From positions 1-23,657 of the forward strand of contig CAZYXV010000049.1 in assembly GCA_964651475.1 (NCBI GenBank): a stretch of DNA of 23,657 nucleotides. The letters run 5' to 3'. Each line of letters opens with the position of its first letter. Within the stretch, counting starts at the first letter, position 1. Origin of the DNA: JBGSMF01 sp964651475 (GTDB lineage Bacteria > Chloroflexota > Anaerolineae > Fen-1058). The translations under genes and the position numbers were made by a program. The notes beneath the pieces were generated by a model. That model was not told the origin of the DNA and ran no database searches. It was given only the letters and a program-made list of their open reading frames with translations. Of the stretch, positions 6,325-14,873 are shown piece after piece.

Positions 6325-7415
6325 GTGAATCGGACAGACCAATTCCTGCTGGGGCGGACTTGATTGCAGAGTGGGAACGCGCCCGCGCCGCAGGCACTTT
6401 GAGGTCGGCGTTTGCGGACGAGTTGGGAATCACCGAAAACGCGCTGAGCAAACGGTTGGTGAGGGCGCGGCGAAAGTTAGGGTTAGAGGCGACGAATGGC
6501 TCGGTCGGGGCGCTGGCCAGTGTGAGGGGAGTGACGCCGGATTGCGACTTGATTGACCCGGACGAGTTGTGGCGGAGGGCGTTTGCGGCGCAAGATACGG
6601 CGCAGGGGTTGATCAAGACGAAGCGCGACCAGGCGATTTCGATTCCGGGCGACAAGCCGGTGGGGATTGCGTTTCTGAGCGATATTCACTTTGGCAGCGC
6701 GTTCACAGATTACAGGGCAGCGCGGACGGACGCGGAGATCGTTAAAAACACGGCCGGGATGTACGCCGGGTACCACGGCGATGGGTGGGATAACTGGATT
6801 GTTGAAAAGCTGCAGCGATTAGAGCGCGGGCAGGCTTTGCCCTTCGACGCCGAGTTGCAATTGTTCGCCGCGTATCTGCGGATATTGAAGGACAAGTTGC
6901 TGTTTGCCATTCCAGGAAACCACGACCTGTGGACGCGGACGCTGGCGGGGATTGATTGGGTGCGCGAGCTGCTGCGAGGCACACGGATTTTGTACGACCC
7001 CTACGAGATTGTGTTCCGGCTTACGCTGGGGGCAGGTCAGTGGACGCTCAAGTGCCGGCACCAGTGGAGATTTTCTAGCATTTACAACGCCACGCACGGC
7101 GTCGAGGTCGGGTGGGAACGCGGCGGGTCTGATTTCGACATTGGACTGGCCGGGCACACGCACATTGCATCATTGTGCAGGCCGTTCGTCAAGCACGGGC
7201 GCAAGCGGTACGCGGTGGTGACGGGGACGTACAAGATGGCGGATTCTTATTCAGACCAGATTGGATACGCGCCATGCGCCGGGTATGGCTGTGGGGTAAT
7301 GATTTTTTATCCAGACGGACGGCTGCAATGGTTTGAGGATGTAAAAACAGCTGGCGAATTTCTGAGGTTTTTGCGTGGCGGCCAGGGTAAAGCGATTTGT
7401 GAATTTGCAGGATGA
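6321..7415 (+). CDS. HTH-metallophosphoesterase fusion
   Basis: A TTG at 6321 overlaps the previous stop (TTGA); an ATG at 6288 is an alternative that adds 11 residues. The first ~70 residues form a helix-turn-helix-like region (RSAFADELGITENALSKRLVRARRKLG). The rest is a calcineurin-type phosphoesterase with DIHFG (6681-6695), GDGWDNW, GNHD (6915-6926), a histidine in KCRHQW, and GHTH (7152-7163). These make up the usual two-metal site. Phage copies just upstream of terminase genes are common; their substrate is generally unproven and may be DNA ends or nucleotides. The HTH suggests DNA contact, possibly at packaging sites. It overlaps the small terminase start by about 40 bases, so the two are probably translationally coupled. 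Confidence 0.8.
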   Translation: MSESDRPIPAGADLIAEWERARAAGTLRSAFADELGITENALSKRLVRARRKLGLEATNGSVGALASVRGVTPDCDLIDPDELWRRAFAAQDTAQGLIKTKRDQAISIPGDKPVGIAFLSDIHFGSAFTDYRAARTDAEIVKNTAGMYAGYHGDGWDNWIVEKLQRLERGQALPFDAELQLFAAYLRILKDKLLFAIPGNHDLWTRTLAGIDWVRELLRGTRILYDPYEIVFRLTLGAGQWTLKCRHQWRFSSIYNATHGVEVGWERGGSDFDIGLAGHTHIASLCRPFVKHGRKRYAVVTGTYKMADSYSDQIGYAPCAGYGCGVMIFYPDGRLQWFEDVKTAGEFLRFLRGGQGKAICEFAG

Positions 7416-8064
7416 TTTGCCGGGGGCGTTCCCGGCCTCGGAGGCGACGCCGGGGCAGGCGGAGAGCCGGGCGGCGTTCGAGCGATTCAACGCCCAGCGC
7501 GACGATTTGCCATGGTGGAATGACTACCTGGCGCTGAGGCAGGATGGGTGGGATTGGCGCAAGGCGGCGTTCATTGCGTGGCTCTCGCTACCCTCCAGGC
7601 AGCGGCGGCCAAAGACGCAGGCGCAGTTGGCGGATTTGCTGGGACTGAGGTCCGATAGGACGCTGCGACATTGGATGCAGGACGACGAGAGAATCCGCGA
7701 GGCGGCGGCGGGGGAGCGGGTGGCGTTGTTGTTCCAACATCGGCGCGACGTGCTGGACGCGCTGGTTGCGGTGGCCAAGCGGCACGATCACCTGGCGCAC
7801 AGCGACCGCAAGTTGTTTTTGGAGATGACGGGCGATCACAAGCCTCGCGGGGCGCTGGCGCTCACGGGCGAGCAAGGCGGCCCGGTGGGGGTGGTGGATT
7901 GGAGCGCCCTGGCGGGGATGAGCGACGATGAGCTGGAACAGTTTATTGCCAACCTCCAAACAGCAAATGGCGGCGGCGCTCTGGGAGCAAAGGCGGAGGA
8001 TGGGCGGGAACCAGGATTTGCTGACGTGGACAATGACACGCCGGCAGATGTTGGTGCCCGATAG
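7375..8064 (+). CDS. Terminase small subunit
   Basis: The GTG start at 7375 follows GAGG with good spacing and overlaps the upstream gene. Residues ~40-110 hold a DNA-binding region with an HTH pattern (KTQAQLADLLGLRSDRTLRHWMQDD), then a helical oligomerisation region (ALLFQHRRDVLDALVAVAKR) and KLFLEMTGDHKPR. A disordered Gly/Asp-rich tail follows. This layout and the position directly before a large terminase identify the DNA-recognition subunit of the packaging motor. The last ~45 codons overlap the start of the large subunit in another frame, an unusually long overlap, which may mean that the large subunit actually starts later. Confidence 0.8.
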   Translation: MAARVKRFVNLQDDLPGAFPASEATPGQAESRAAFERFNAQRDDLPWWNDYLALRQDGWDWRKAAFIAWLSLPSRQRRPKTQAQLADLLGLRSDRTLRHWMQDDERIREAAAGERVALLFQHRRDVLDALVAVAKRHDHLAHSDRKLFLEMTGDHKPRGALALTGEQGGPVGVVDWSALAGMSDDELEQFIANLQTANGGGALGAKAEDGREPGFADVDNDTPADVGAR

Positions 8065-9619
8065 GCCGTTCGACCTGGCGGCGCATCCGTACCTGGTGGA
8101 CATTTACAACTGTAGATCTCAGCGCATGGTGCTGTACAAGGCGGGCCAGATGGGCGTGAGCGAATACCTGGTGAGTTATGCGCTGCACGCGGCTGATATG
8201 CGCGGCGCGACGGTGCTTTACGTGTTCCCGACCGATACGCACGTGAGCGATTTTAGCTCTGCCAGGATTGGCCCGGCGATTGAGGCCAGCCCGTATCTGA
8301 GCCGAATCGTTGTGGAGGGCAATGCGGGCGGCGGCCAGCGCGGCGCGGACCGTGTGACGCTCAAGCGGGTGCGGGACCGGTTTTTGTATTTGCGGGGGGC
8401 CAAGGTGGCACCGGACGGGCAGGCGCCGCAACTCAAGAGCATTGACGCGGACGTGCTGATCCTGGACGAGTGGGACGAGATGGACGCGCGAGCGCCGGCA
8501 ATCGCCCGCAAGCGTTTGGGACACAGCCTGATTGCGGAGGAGCGGGCAGCCAGCACGCCGACATACGCGGGGCGCGGCATCCACGCGGAATGGTTGGAGA
8601 GCGATCAGCGCGAGTGGTATGTAATGTGCGAGCGATGCAGGGAGCGGCAGCCGTTGGCGATCAACCAGGTGGTGTTGGAGTGGGACAAACTTGGGCGGCC
8701 GGTGAGATGGAATGGGATGGACGATTCGCGAGGGGTGTGGGTGGCGTGCAGGAAATGCGGTAAGGCCCTGGACCGGTTGCAGCACGGCGAGTGGGTGGCG
8801 GCATGTCCGGGCAGGCCGGTGGCAGGGTTTCACCTGACGCGCCTGTTCAGCCCGTCGGCCAGGCTGGGGTCAATTGTGCAGGCGCTCAACACGACCGACG
8901 AGACAAAACGACGCGAATGTTTCAACCAGGATCTTGGCGAGCCGTATACCCCGCGGGGGGGCCAATTGACCGAGGACACGCTGAATGCGTGCCGGAGAGA
9001 TTACGCGATGCACGCTGTTCCAGGTGAAACGACGTGGCTGGGGGCGGATGTCGGCAAAGTGATCCACGTGGTCATCCGGGGGCGCGAGGGAAACGAGCGG
9101 CCCTTGCGCTTTGCGGGCGAAGTGGAGAGCTTTGAAGAATTGGGACGGCTGATCAGGATGTTTCACGTCGAGCGGGCGGTAGTGGACGCGCTGCCCGAGA
9201 CGCGCAAGGCGCGCGAGCTGCAGGCGGCGTTCCGCCAGGGAGTTGTGTGGCTGGCGTATTACGTAGGCCAGGCGGTGGGATCCAAGGCGGCGGCGCCGAT
9301 TCAGTGGGATGGGGCAGATAAGAAAAGCCCGCAGCATTGGAACGGCGTTGTGAGCCTGGATCGAACACGGACGCTGGATGCGACGTTCGCCAGGTTTTTC
9401 GAGGGTGAGAATACGCTGCCCGCAAATGCGCGCGAGCTGCCGGATTATTACGCGCATCTGAAAGCGCCGGTGAGGGTGTTGGAGGATGGTCCGAGAGGTG
9501 AGAAGGTTGCCCAGTATGTGGAGAGCGGTCCGGATCACCTGGCGCACGCAGAGAATTATTGCATGGTAGCTAGCACGTCGCCGCCGACGAGGAAGGCGGG
9601 GACGTGGGGGAGGAAGTAG
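7928..9619 (+). CDS. Terminase large subunit (GpA-type ATPase/nuclease)
   Basis: This is the 563-residue packaging motor. PFDLAAHPYLVDI precedes a Walker A variant (KAGQMGVSEY) near residue 73. A Walker B (VLILDEWDEMDAR) lies near 177. CERCRE and CRKCGK (near 234 and 275) form a zinc ribbon typical of lambda GpA relatives. The C-terminal nuclease-like region has GADVGKVIHVVI and AVVDALPETRKA with conserved aspartates. The ATG at 7928 has GGCGGGG upstream but gives a 137-base overlap with the small subunit; starts at 7967 or 8000 are possible. The glycine-serine loop lacks the usual Lys just before Ser (GVSE rather than GKSE); the Lys five residues earlier may substitute, as in some terminases. 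Confidence 0.9.
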   Translation: MSWNSLLPTSKQQMAAALWEQRRRMGGNQDLLTWTMTRRQMLVPDRPFDLAAHPYLVDIYNCRSQRMVLYKAGQMGVSEYLVSYALHAADMRGATVLYVFPTDTHVSDFSSARIGPAIEASPYLSRIVVEGNAGGGQRGADRVTLKRVRDRFLYLRGAKVAPDGQAPQLKSIDADVLILDEWDEMDARAPAIARKRLGHSLIAEERAASTPTYAGRGIHAEWLESDQREWYVMCERCRERQPLAINQVVLEWDKLGRPVRWNGMDDSRGVWVACRKCGKALDRLQHGEWVAACPGRPVAGFHLTRLFSPSARLGSIVQALNTTDETKRRECFNQDLGEPYTPRGGQLTEDTLNACRRDYAMHAVPGETTWLGADVGKVIHVVIRGREGNERPLRFAGEVESFEELGRLIRMFHVERAVVDALPETRKARELQAAFRQGVVWLAYYVGQAVGSKAAAPIQWDGADKKSPQHWNGVVSLDRTRTLDATFARFFEGENTLPANARELPDYYAHLKAPVRVLEDGPRGEKVAQYVESGPDHLAHAENYCMVASTSPPTRKAGTWGRK

Positions 9620-9649
9620 GGATTGGGGATCTTGATGTAACGGAAAAAT

Positions 9650-9671
9650 GGGCGGCATTTTGTTGTAACAA
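9650..9671 (+). promoter_or_regulatory. Shared 22-bp element GGGCGGYATT..TGTTGTAACAA, copy 1
   Basis: Twenty of 22 positions match 22085-22106. The right half includes a small palindrome, TTGTT-GT-AACAA. It lies 26 bases left of dyad copy B in the 112-base gap before the portal gene. Together the two elements form a compact regulatory region. Role inferred only. Confidence 0.45.
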
Positions 9672-9697
9672 ATCTGTTTCTAACCACCAAGTTACAG

Positions 9698-9726
9698 CAG
9701 GACTCATAATGAGTGTTATTGGACGT
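9698..9726 (-). promoter_or_regulatory. 29-bp dyad element, copy B (before portal)
   Basis: On the + strand it contains ACTCATAAT, spacer GAGT, then GTTATTGGACGT. Outside the spacer this is identical to copy A over 21 bases. It ends 5 bases before the GTG of the portal gene, where the ribosome binding site should be, so binding there could also block translation. Confidence 0.6.
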
Positions 9727-9731
9727 GAATT

Positions 9732-11177
9732 GTGAGCAGACGAAACAGGAAACAAAACGGGGAAGGGTCGAGGATTGAGCGGCGGTTCGAGCGCGCGGAG
9801 GCCAGGCGGGGGGCGGCGGCGGGGTTGGTGCGCAAGGAGCCGCAGGCGTGGCGCGTTTCCAGCCAGGACTTGATGGCGCTGAGCATTGCGCTTTCCAGGC
9901 AGGCGCTAGCCTATGGACTCCAGTACGACGGCGCCCGGGATATGTACAACATCTTGGGCTACCCGGCCGATATTGATTACGACTTGTGCCTGGCACGCTA
10001 CTCCCGGCAAGACATTGCGGGGAGGGTTATTGATTTGCCCGCGACGGATACATGGCGCAAGCCGCCCGTGATTTCAGATGGAGACAGCAGCACCGATCAA
10101 GATAATCCCACAAGCGAATTTATCAAGGGACTGCGGTGGATGATCGAACAGCGGCGCTTGTGGCACTATTTCCAGCGGGCGGACCGGGTGGCCGGGATCG
10201 GGCGTTACGGTGTTTTGTTGATCGGCGTTCGAGACGGCAAGCCACTAAAGGAGTTGGCGCAGCCAGGGTCGCTGAGCAAGCCCAGCGACTTGTTGTATCT
10301 GTCTGTGTTTTCGGAAGGCGCGGCGACGGTGAAGGAATGGGAGACCGACCCGCAAAACCAGCGGTACGGGCAGCCCAAGTTTTACGATCTGGATATGGGC
10401 GAGGGACTGGCCGACGAGACGGTGGCCTGGAACAGGACGCTGCACCTGGCGGATGATTTGATCGAAGACGAGGTTTACGGGCGGCCGCGGCTGGAGCGAG
10501 TCTACAATCGCTTGAACGACCTGGAAAAGATTGTGGGGGGCGGGGCCGAAGCGACGTGGAAGGTGATGTACCAGGGGCTGCACGCGGACGTGCGTGACGG
10601 GTTCACAGCGGAAGGGCAAGACGCCGACGCGCTGAATGACGAGATCGAGGAGTACATTCACGGGCTGCGGCGGTTTATTCGCACGACGGGGGTAGATATT
10701 AATCCGCTGGGAAGCTCGGTGGTTGATCCGACCGGGCTATACAACATCATCATCGGGTTAATCGCGGCGGCGGGCAATATTCCGCAGCGGATTTTGGTGG
10801 GATCGGAGCGGGGCGACCTGGCCAGCAGCCAGGACGCGGCGACGTGGGCGGGGCAGATCGCAGCCCGGCAGACGGGGTACGCCGAGCCTGTGGTGCTGAG
10901 GCCGTTCATTGACCGGATGATTTTGTTGGGAGCGCTGCCCAAGCCCGGCAGCGGCCGCTATTCGGTGCAGTGGCCCCCGCTGTTCGAGTTGACGGATTTG
11001 CAGCGGGCGGAGCTGGCCGACAAGGTGGCGGGGGCGGTGCAAAAGATCGCGCCGCCGGGCGCGCCGGACATGGTAATGGATCCAAGCGAGTTCAGGGAAA
11101 AGTATCTTGGGCTGGCGGCGGCTGACGCAGAGCGCGAGGCGTTGGATGCGGAGGGTGCGGATGGGGCCGGTGAGTAA
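9732..11177 (+). CDS. Portal protein (DUF1073-like)
   Basis: The 481-residue protein fits the phage portal family: a basic N-terminus; LARYSRQDIAGRVIDLPATDTWRKPP; then FQRADRVAGIGRYGVLLIGVRDG, a typical portal block. Near the C-terminus come IPQRILVGSERGDLASSQDAATWAGQIAARQ and a region with PLFELTDLQRAELADKVAGAVQK. It forms the dodecameric ring at the capsid vertex and contacts the terminase upstream and the MuF protein downstream. The GTG start at 9732 has only a weak site (GGACG), because dyad copy B occupies the leader. The stop overlaps the next start by 17 bases. Confidence 0.85.
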   Translation: MSRRNRKQNGEGSRIERRFERAEARRGAAAGLVRKEPQAWRVSSQDLMALSIALSRQALAYGLQYDGARDMYNILGYPADIDYDLCLARYSRQDIAGRVIDLPATDTWRKPPVISDGDSSTDQDNPTSEFIKGLRWMIEQRRLWHYFQRADRVAGIGRYGVLLIGVRDGKPLKELAQPGSLSKPSDLLYLSVFSEGAATVKEWETDPQNQRYGQPKFYDLDMGEGLADETVAWNRTLHLADDLIEDEVYGRPRLERVYNRLNDLEKIVGGGAEATWKVMYQGLHADVRDGFTAEGQDADALNDEIEEYIHGLRRFIRTTGVDINPLGSSVVDPTGLYNIIIGLIAAAGNIPQRILVGSERGDLASSQDAATWAGQIAARQTGYAEPVVLRPFIDRMILLGALPKPGSGRYSVQWPPLFELTDLQRAELADKVAGAVQKIAPPGAPDMVMDPSEFREKYLGLAAADAEREALDAEGADGAGE

Positions 11178-12021
11178 TGCCCGGCGCGACCCCACCCGGA
11201 CGGCGACGCTGCGCCAGCGGTACGTGGGCGAGGTGCGGAGGCACTTTGCGGCGCTCAAGGCGCTGGTCGTGAGGACGGTTGAGGGAAATGACGCGCTGGG
11301 CCTGGGCGAGCGCCCCCTGGGGGTGATGCAGGCCAGGCCGGCCACGCGGTACGATTTTCCGAGCGACCCGGCGGGCAAGGCGCAGGCGTTTATGGACTGG
11401 CTGTATGATGCGGCCGACCGCGAGATTTTGGAGGTGACGGAGCGGGACGGGCGCAAAATTGTGAGCCACGGCGATTGGCAGAATGTGTACGTGCGCTCGG
11501 CTTACGGGAGCGGAGTGGACCAGGCTTCGGCGGCGGCGCGGCGGGCCGGTATCGAGGTACCTGAGTATTCGCTTTCGGCTGTGTTCAACCGCCCCATCCA
11601 CGCGGATTTGCTGGCGATGCTGTACACGCGCAATTACAACGAGTTGCGCGGAATCACGGAGGCGATGGGGCAGCAGATCGCACGGACGCTGGCCGAGGGG
11701 ATGGGACAAGGGGTCGGCCCGCGCGAGATGGCGCGTATGATCAACGACCGTGTGGACGCAGTGGGGGTTTACCGGGCGACGGTGATGGCGCGGACGGAGG
11801 TGATTCACGCGCACGCCGAGGCGACGCTGAATCGCTATCAGGAGTTTGGGATCGAGGGTGTGACGGCAGAGATAGAGTTTAGCACGTCGGGGGACGATCG
11901 GGTGTGCGATATTTGCGCCGGACTGGAGGGAAAGGTTTATACATTGGCGGAGGCGCGCGGGGTGATTCCTGTGCATCCGCAGTGCAGGTGCACGTGGCTG
12001 CCGGTGGCGGGGAAGAAGTGA
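11161..12021 (+). CDS. MuF-like minor head protein (SPP1 gp7 family)
   Basis: The ATG at 11161 has GGAGG about 8 bases upstream. The 286-residue protein has a long helical N-terminus and GMGQGVGPREMARMINDRVDAVGVYRATVMARTEVIHAHAEATL, the classic MuF core (helix plus ARTEV). It ends with SGDDRVCDICAGLEG and HPQCRCTWLPV, the cysteine-rich C-terminal end. It is thought to be a minor capsid component ejected with or bound to DNA. The portal-MuF order is standard. No toxin domain is fused here. The gene is followed by a repeat-rich 114-base gap. Confidence 0.85.
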   Translation: MGPVSNARRDPTRTATLRQRYVGEVRRHFAALKALVVRTVEGNDALGLGERPLGVMQARPATRYDFPSDPAGKAQAFMDWLYDAADREILEVTERDGRKIVSHGDWQNVYVRSAYGSGVDQASAAARRAGIEVPEYSLSAVFNRPIHADLLAMLYTRNYNELRGITEAMGQQIARTLAEGMGQGVGPREMARMINDRVDAVGVYRATVMARTEVIHAHAEATLNRYQEFGIEGVTAEIEFSTSGDDRVCDICAGLEGKVYTLAEARGVIPVHPQCRCTWLPVAGKK

Positions 12022-12054
12022 GAAGGGATCAGGTATTAGGGATTGGAGATTAGG

Positions 12055-12120
12055 CGCGTGAGTACACGCGAGATTAGAGATTAGGCGCGTGGGTACACGC
12101 GAGGCGCGTGAGTACACGCG
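12055..12120. repeat. Three copies of palindrome CGCGTG-RGTA-CACGCG
   Basis: Copies lie at 12055-12070, 12086-12101 and 12105-12120, each a 6-bp inverted repeat with AGTA or GGTA in the loop. A fourth copy is at 21535-21550, upstream of the tail-tube paralog. The surrounding DNA has GATTAG/GATTGG heptamer-like repeats. They probably derive from dispersed repeats, or were copied along with the tail-tube gene. Confidence 0.75.
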
Positions 12121-12135
12121 ACGGGATTAGGGGTT

Positions 12136-13680
12136 ATGGCGTGGAGCGGGTTTGATACGCTGTTGAAGATTGGGGATGGCGGTTCGCCGGAGGGGTTTAC
12201 GGTGATCGCTGAGGTGACGGGGATTGGCGGGCCTGGCCTGGGGCAGGACGCGATTGCTACTACGCATCACGTTTCTGACGGTGGATTCAACGAGGCGGTG
12301 GGCGGGCTGCTGGACGGCGGCGAGGTGACGTTCGAGTTGAATTTTGGCCCCAAGGTGTGGATGCACAGCGCGGCGACGGGACTGGTTGACGATATCGAAA
12401 CCAGGACGGTGAGGAATTTCCAGTTGGTGTTCCCTGATCCGCAGCGGACGACGTGGAGTTTCAGCGCGCTGGTGACTGGTTTCGATCCGGCGGATTCGCC
12501 CGACGACAAGATTGCGGCGAGTGTGACGTTGAAGGTGAGCGGCGTGCCCCCGACACTTTCGAGTGTGGCGGCGCCGTTCGCGTTCGCGGCGACGAACCGC
12601 CTGGGGGTGTTTTATTCGGCCAGAAACGAGTTTTCGTTGGATGGAGCCGGGCAGCCAGTGTGGCGGACGATCAACGACGGGCTGGGCAGCCTGGGGATTA
12701 TGCAGTTCGCGGTTGATCCGCTGGCAGCGCTGGACAGGCAGTACTGCATCACAAACGAGGATAGTTCGCGCGGGAGGGTGTACCGGCGCGTGAGTGGGAC
12801 ATGGAGCGCGATCTTGACGCTGGCACAGGCCAACACGCTGACAGGGTCATCCGGCGGGTACTTGAAGTGGGTGACGGCGAACCAGAGTGTGGCCGGGCGC
12901 GTGTACGTGGGATTTTTGAGCAATCTCACGACGAACGGGACGTGGGTGCTGGTTAGCCCTGATTATGGCGAGTCGTGGTCGGCGTACCAGATCACGAGTA
13001 CGTTGTTCAACTATGGGCTGGGGAGTTTTGTTGCGCGGGGCGACGTGGTGTGGTGTGGGATCAATGCGGCGCAGGCCGGCGGCGTGGGGCGGCTGGCGGT
13101 GAGCCAGGATAACGGTCAAATGTGGATGTTGTTGAGCACGCTGATGGGCACGTCCAGTTGGGAGCCTGTTGTTCATCTGCACCCGAGCGCGGCCAGTGTG
13201 GCATATACGAGCGGGGTGATTGGTGGTGGCGCGGCGACGGACCCGACGCTGGATTTGCTCAAGTTTAGCAATTACGGCGCGTCGTACACGCAGCCGGCGG
13301 GCGGAACGAATATCGGTTACTGGATTCCGCAATCGCAAGCGCATTGGATTTCATTGCTCAATACGCAGGTGCAGCGCATCGTCAAGAACGACATGGTGTA
13401 CGTGACGGCGGACGATTGGGCCATGGCGACGGGCAACCCAGCAACGGGCAAGTCGGTGAAGGTGATTGTGGGGGACGAGGTAGTTGGGTATTTCGCGCTG
13501 GGACGGATTTTGAGCACGACGGCGGGCGATCCACACGTGGTGTTTGCGACGCGCGACGACGGCGCGACGCTGGTTGGACGCGCGGGCAACAATGCGAACG
13601 TGATTGATACGGGCGGCGGGGATTCCATTCCATATAACTGCGGAGGAATCACGAAAGACGGGTTGTATATCGGCAGATGA
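12136..13680 (+). CDS. Tail-tube domain fused to BNR/Asp-box (sialidase-like propeller) region
   Basis: Residues 1-138 are a paralog of the stand-alone tail tube at 21573-22004. Both start with a TLLKIGDGG motif and share GGLL(D/E)GGEV and RTVRNFQLVFP, about half identical by eye. Residues ~140-514 are a different, beta-rich region with Asp-box motifs SPDYGESW (274-281), SQDNGQMW (323-330) and a looser SNYGASY (near 378), typical of BNR/sialidase propellers. I see no clear catalytic arginine triad. The gene lies between the MuF protein and the capsid-maturation gene, not among tail genes, so it may be an extra tube-fold decoration or receptor/glycan-binding protein. The fusion is intact: no stop or frame change at the joint. 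ATG 12136 follows AGGGGTT. Confidence 0.75.
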   Translation: MAWSGFDTLLKIGDGGSPEGFTVIAEVTGIGGPGLGQDAIATTHHVSDGGFNEAVGGLLDGGEVTFELNFGPKVWMHSAATGLVDDIETRTVRNFQLVFPDPQRTTWSFSALVTGFDPADSPDDKIAASVTLKVSGVPPTLSSVAAPFAFAATNRLGVFYSARNEFSLDGAGQPVWRTINDGLGSLGIMQFAVDPLAALDRQYCITNEDSSRGRVYRRVSGTWSAILTLAQANTLTGSSGGYLKWVTANQSVAGRVYVGFLSNLTTNGTWVLVSPDYGESWSAYQITSTLFNYGLGSFVARGDVVWCGINAAQAGGVGRLAVSQDNGQMWMLLSTLMGTSSWEPVVHLHPSAASVAYTSGVIGGGAATDPTLDLLKFSNYGASYTQPAGGTNIGYWIPQSQAHWISLLNTQVQRIVKNDMVYVTADDWAMATGNPATGKSVKVIVGDEVVGYFALGRILSTTAGDPHVVFATRDDGATLVGRAGNNANVIDTGGGDSIPYNCGGITKDGLYIGR

Positions 13681-13705
13681 CTGCTTATTCGAGAGGAGGT
13701 TTACT

Positions 13706-14143
13706 ATGACGGTAAAGACAGGAGCGCAGTTGAAGGCGGCGTTCCAGGGGCAAGACCCCCAAGATTTCGTGAACGATTTGATTGACTCGATCCCGACGAT
13801 TTTGCAGGGGTTGGCGATCAAGACGCTCAAGGTGGCGATCAGCTACACGAGTTCGAGTGGGACGATTGGGACGATCCCAGCGAACAGCGTGGTTCTGAGC
13901 CGGTACGCGATCAGGACGACGGCGTGGAACGCGCTGACGAATTTTCAGTTGGGCAAGTCCGGGAGCGCTGAGTATTTTATGACGATGGAGCAGGCGAATT
14001 TGACCGGAGCGGCCCCGGACGTTGAGGCGGTAAATACGCCAATTTACATTGTGTCGGCTACCGACGTGGTTGCGACGTGGAACCAGGGCGCGGCAAGCGC
14101 GGGTGGCGGGTATATCGTGATCGAGTATGTTGAGTTGGCGTAG
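13706..14143 (+). CDS. Beta-rich virion-type protein, 145 residues
   Basis: The ATG at 13706 has a strong GAGAGGAGG site. The N-terminal ~35 residues are helical (AAFQGQDPQDFVNDLIDSIPTIL). The rest has alternating strands (TIPANSVVLSRYAIRTTAWNALTNFQLGKSG) and ends with VVATWNQGAASAGGGYIVIEYVELA. That ending is common in small phage structural proteins with a jelly-roll or fibre-like fold. No cysteines or signal peptide. Its place in the accessory cassette suggests a virion decoration or head-fibre role; this is inference. No specific family is recognised. Confidence 0.6.
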   Translation: MTVKTGAQLKAAFQGQDPQDFVNDLIDSIPTILQGLAIKTLKVAISYTSSSGTIGTIPANSVVLSRYAIRTTAWNALTNFQLGKSGSAEYFMTMEQANLTGAAPDVEAVNTPIYIVSATDVVATWNQGAASAGGGYIVIEYVELA

Positions 14144-14154
14144 AGGTGGAAGGC

Positions 14155-14182
14155 GGAAAGTGGAAAGTAGAAAGTAGAAAGT
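14155..14182. repeat. Four tandem heptamers RGAAAGT leading into a Shine-Dalgarno site
   Basis: GGAAAGT occurs twice, then AGAAAGT twice, followed by AGGAGGGG and the ATG at 14193. This kind of heptamer array is a host-type short tandem repeat; here it makes up almost the entire leader of the fibre-like gene. Similar 7-base arrays occur at 17451-17478 and around 12031. Confidence 0.7.
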
Positions 14183-14192
14183 AGGAGGGGTT

Positions 14193-14864
14193 ATGGCGAG
14201 CAAATCTCGGGTCAATGTTTGGAGCGTTGTGTTTGTGGTGGGGCTGCTGGTTGTGGCGGCTGTTGGAATCGCGGCGGCGTTGAACAAGCCAGTGAGGCAG
14301 GGGACATCGTATTTCGCCGGCATCACGGCGGCCGGCCCGGTGATGGTTGACGGCCAATCGAACGTGGGGCAGTTGACGGTGCAGGGGTTCACCACTCAAA
14401 CCGCTGCCCTCATTGTGGCTGAGACGAGCGCCGGGACGGACAAGTTTACGGTGGACGCCTCTGGAAACATCATTGCGGAGGGTAGCTCTAACCTCAAGGG
14501 AAGCGTGTACGACAGCGGCGGGACGTTCACGATCGGCGATAACACTGACGTCACCGGGACGCTGCAATACGGCGCGAGCAATTTGTATCCAGTGGGAAAC
14601 GCGACGAGCGGGTATGCGTTCAAGGCTGGCAAGAGTGCACAGATAACCGGGACGGTCGCTTACACCTCGGCCACGACCGGGATGGGCACGAGCATCACGG
14701 CGGCGGGGTGCAGTGTGTACGACACGGCTGTTACCGGGAACGAGCCAAGTTCGTGCCTGGTGTACTGGAGCGGCACAACAGTCACATTCACAGCGGTGAT
14801 GTCCACCGGCGCCGCAAGCACGACCGGGGCATATCTTACCTGGTGGGTGTTCGGCCAGCCGTAG
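14193..14864 (+). CDS. Membrane-anchored, fibre-like beta-rich protein
   Basis: The ATG follows AGGAGGGG. A basic start (MASKSRVN) precedes a hydrophobic segment (residues ~10-30, VFVVGLLVVAAVGIAAAL). That is either a signal anchor or an uncleaved signal, so the protein should face outside the cytoplasm or be membrane bound. The body has short Gly/Thr-rich repeats (TVDASGNIIAEGSSNLKG, GTFTIGDNTDVTGTLQYG) like fibre or adhesin strands. The C-terminal domain has two cysteines (near residues 173 and 189). A membrane segment is unusual for a virion protein. It could be a cell-surface protein or superinfection-exclusion factor carried with the CHAT gene 9 bases downstream. Not assigned to a family. 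Confidence 0.6.
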   Translation: MASKSRVNVWSVVFVVGLLVVAAVGIAAALNKPVRQGTSYFAGITAAGPVMVDGQSNVGQLTVQGFTTQTAALIVAETSAGTDKFTVDASGNIIAEGSSNLKGSVYDSGGTFTIGDNTDVTGTLQYGASNLYPVGNATSGYAFKAGKSAQITGTVAYTSATTGMGTSITAAGCSVYDTAVTGNEPSSCLVYWSGTTVTFTAVMSTGAASTTGAYLTWWVFGQP

Positions 14865-14873
14865 AGGTGTGAC

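Noticed and set aside
7943..8833. Long minus-strand ORF over the large terminase
   Set aside because: It is a GC-rich shadow without recognisable domains; the + frame carries clear terminase motifs.
11092..12117. Minus-strand ORF of 341 residues over the MuF gene
   Set aside because: Arg/His/Pro-rich shadow composition and no ribosome site; the + strand MuF assignment is firm.
12055..12120. CRISPR-like array
   Set aside because: The units are 16-bp palindromes at irregular spacing with no unique spacers of regular length.
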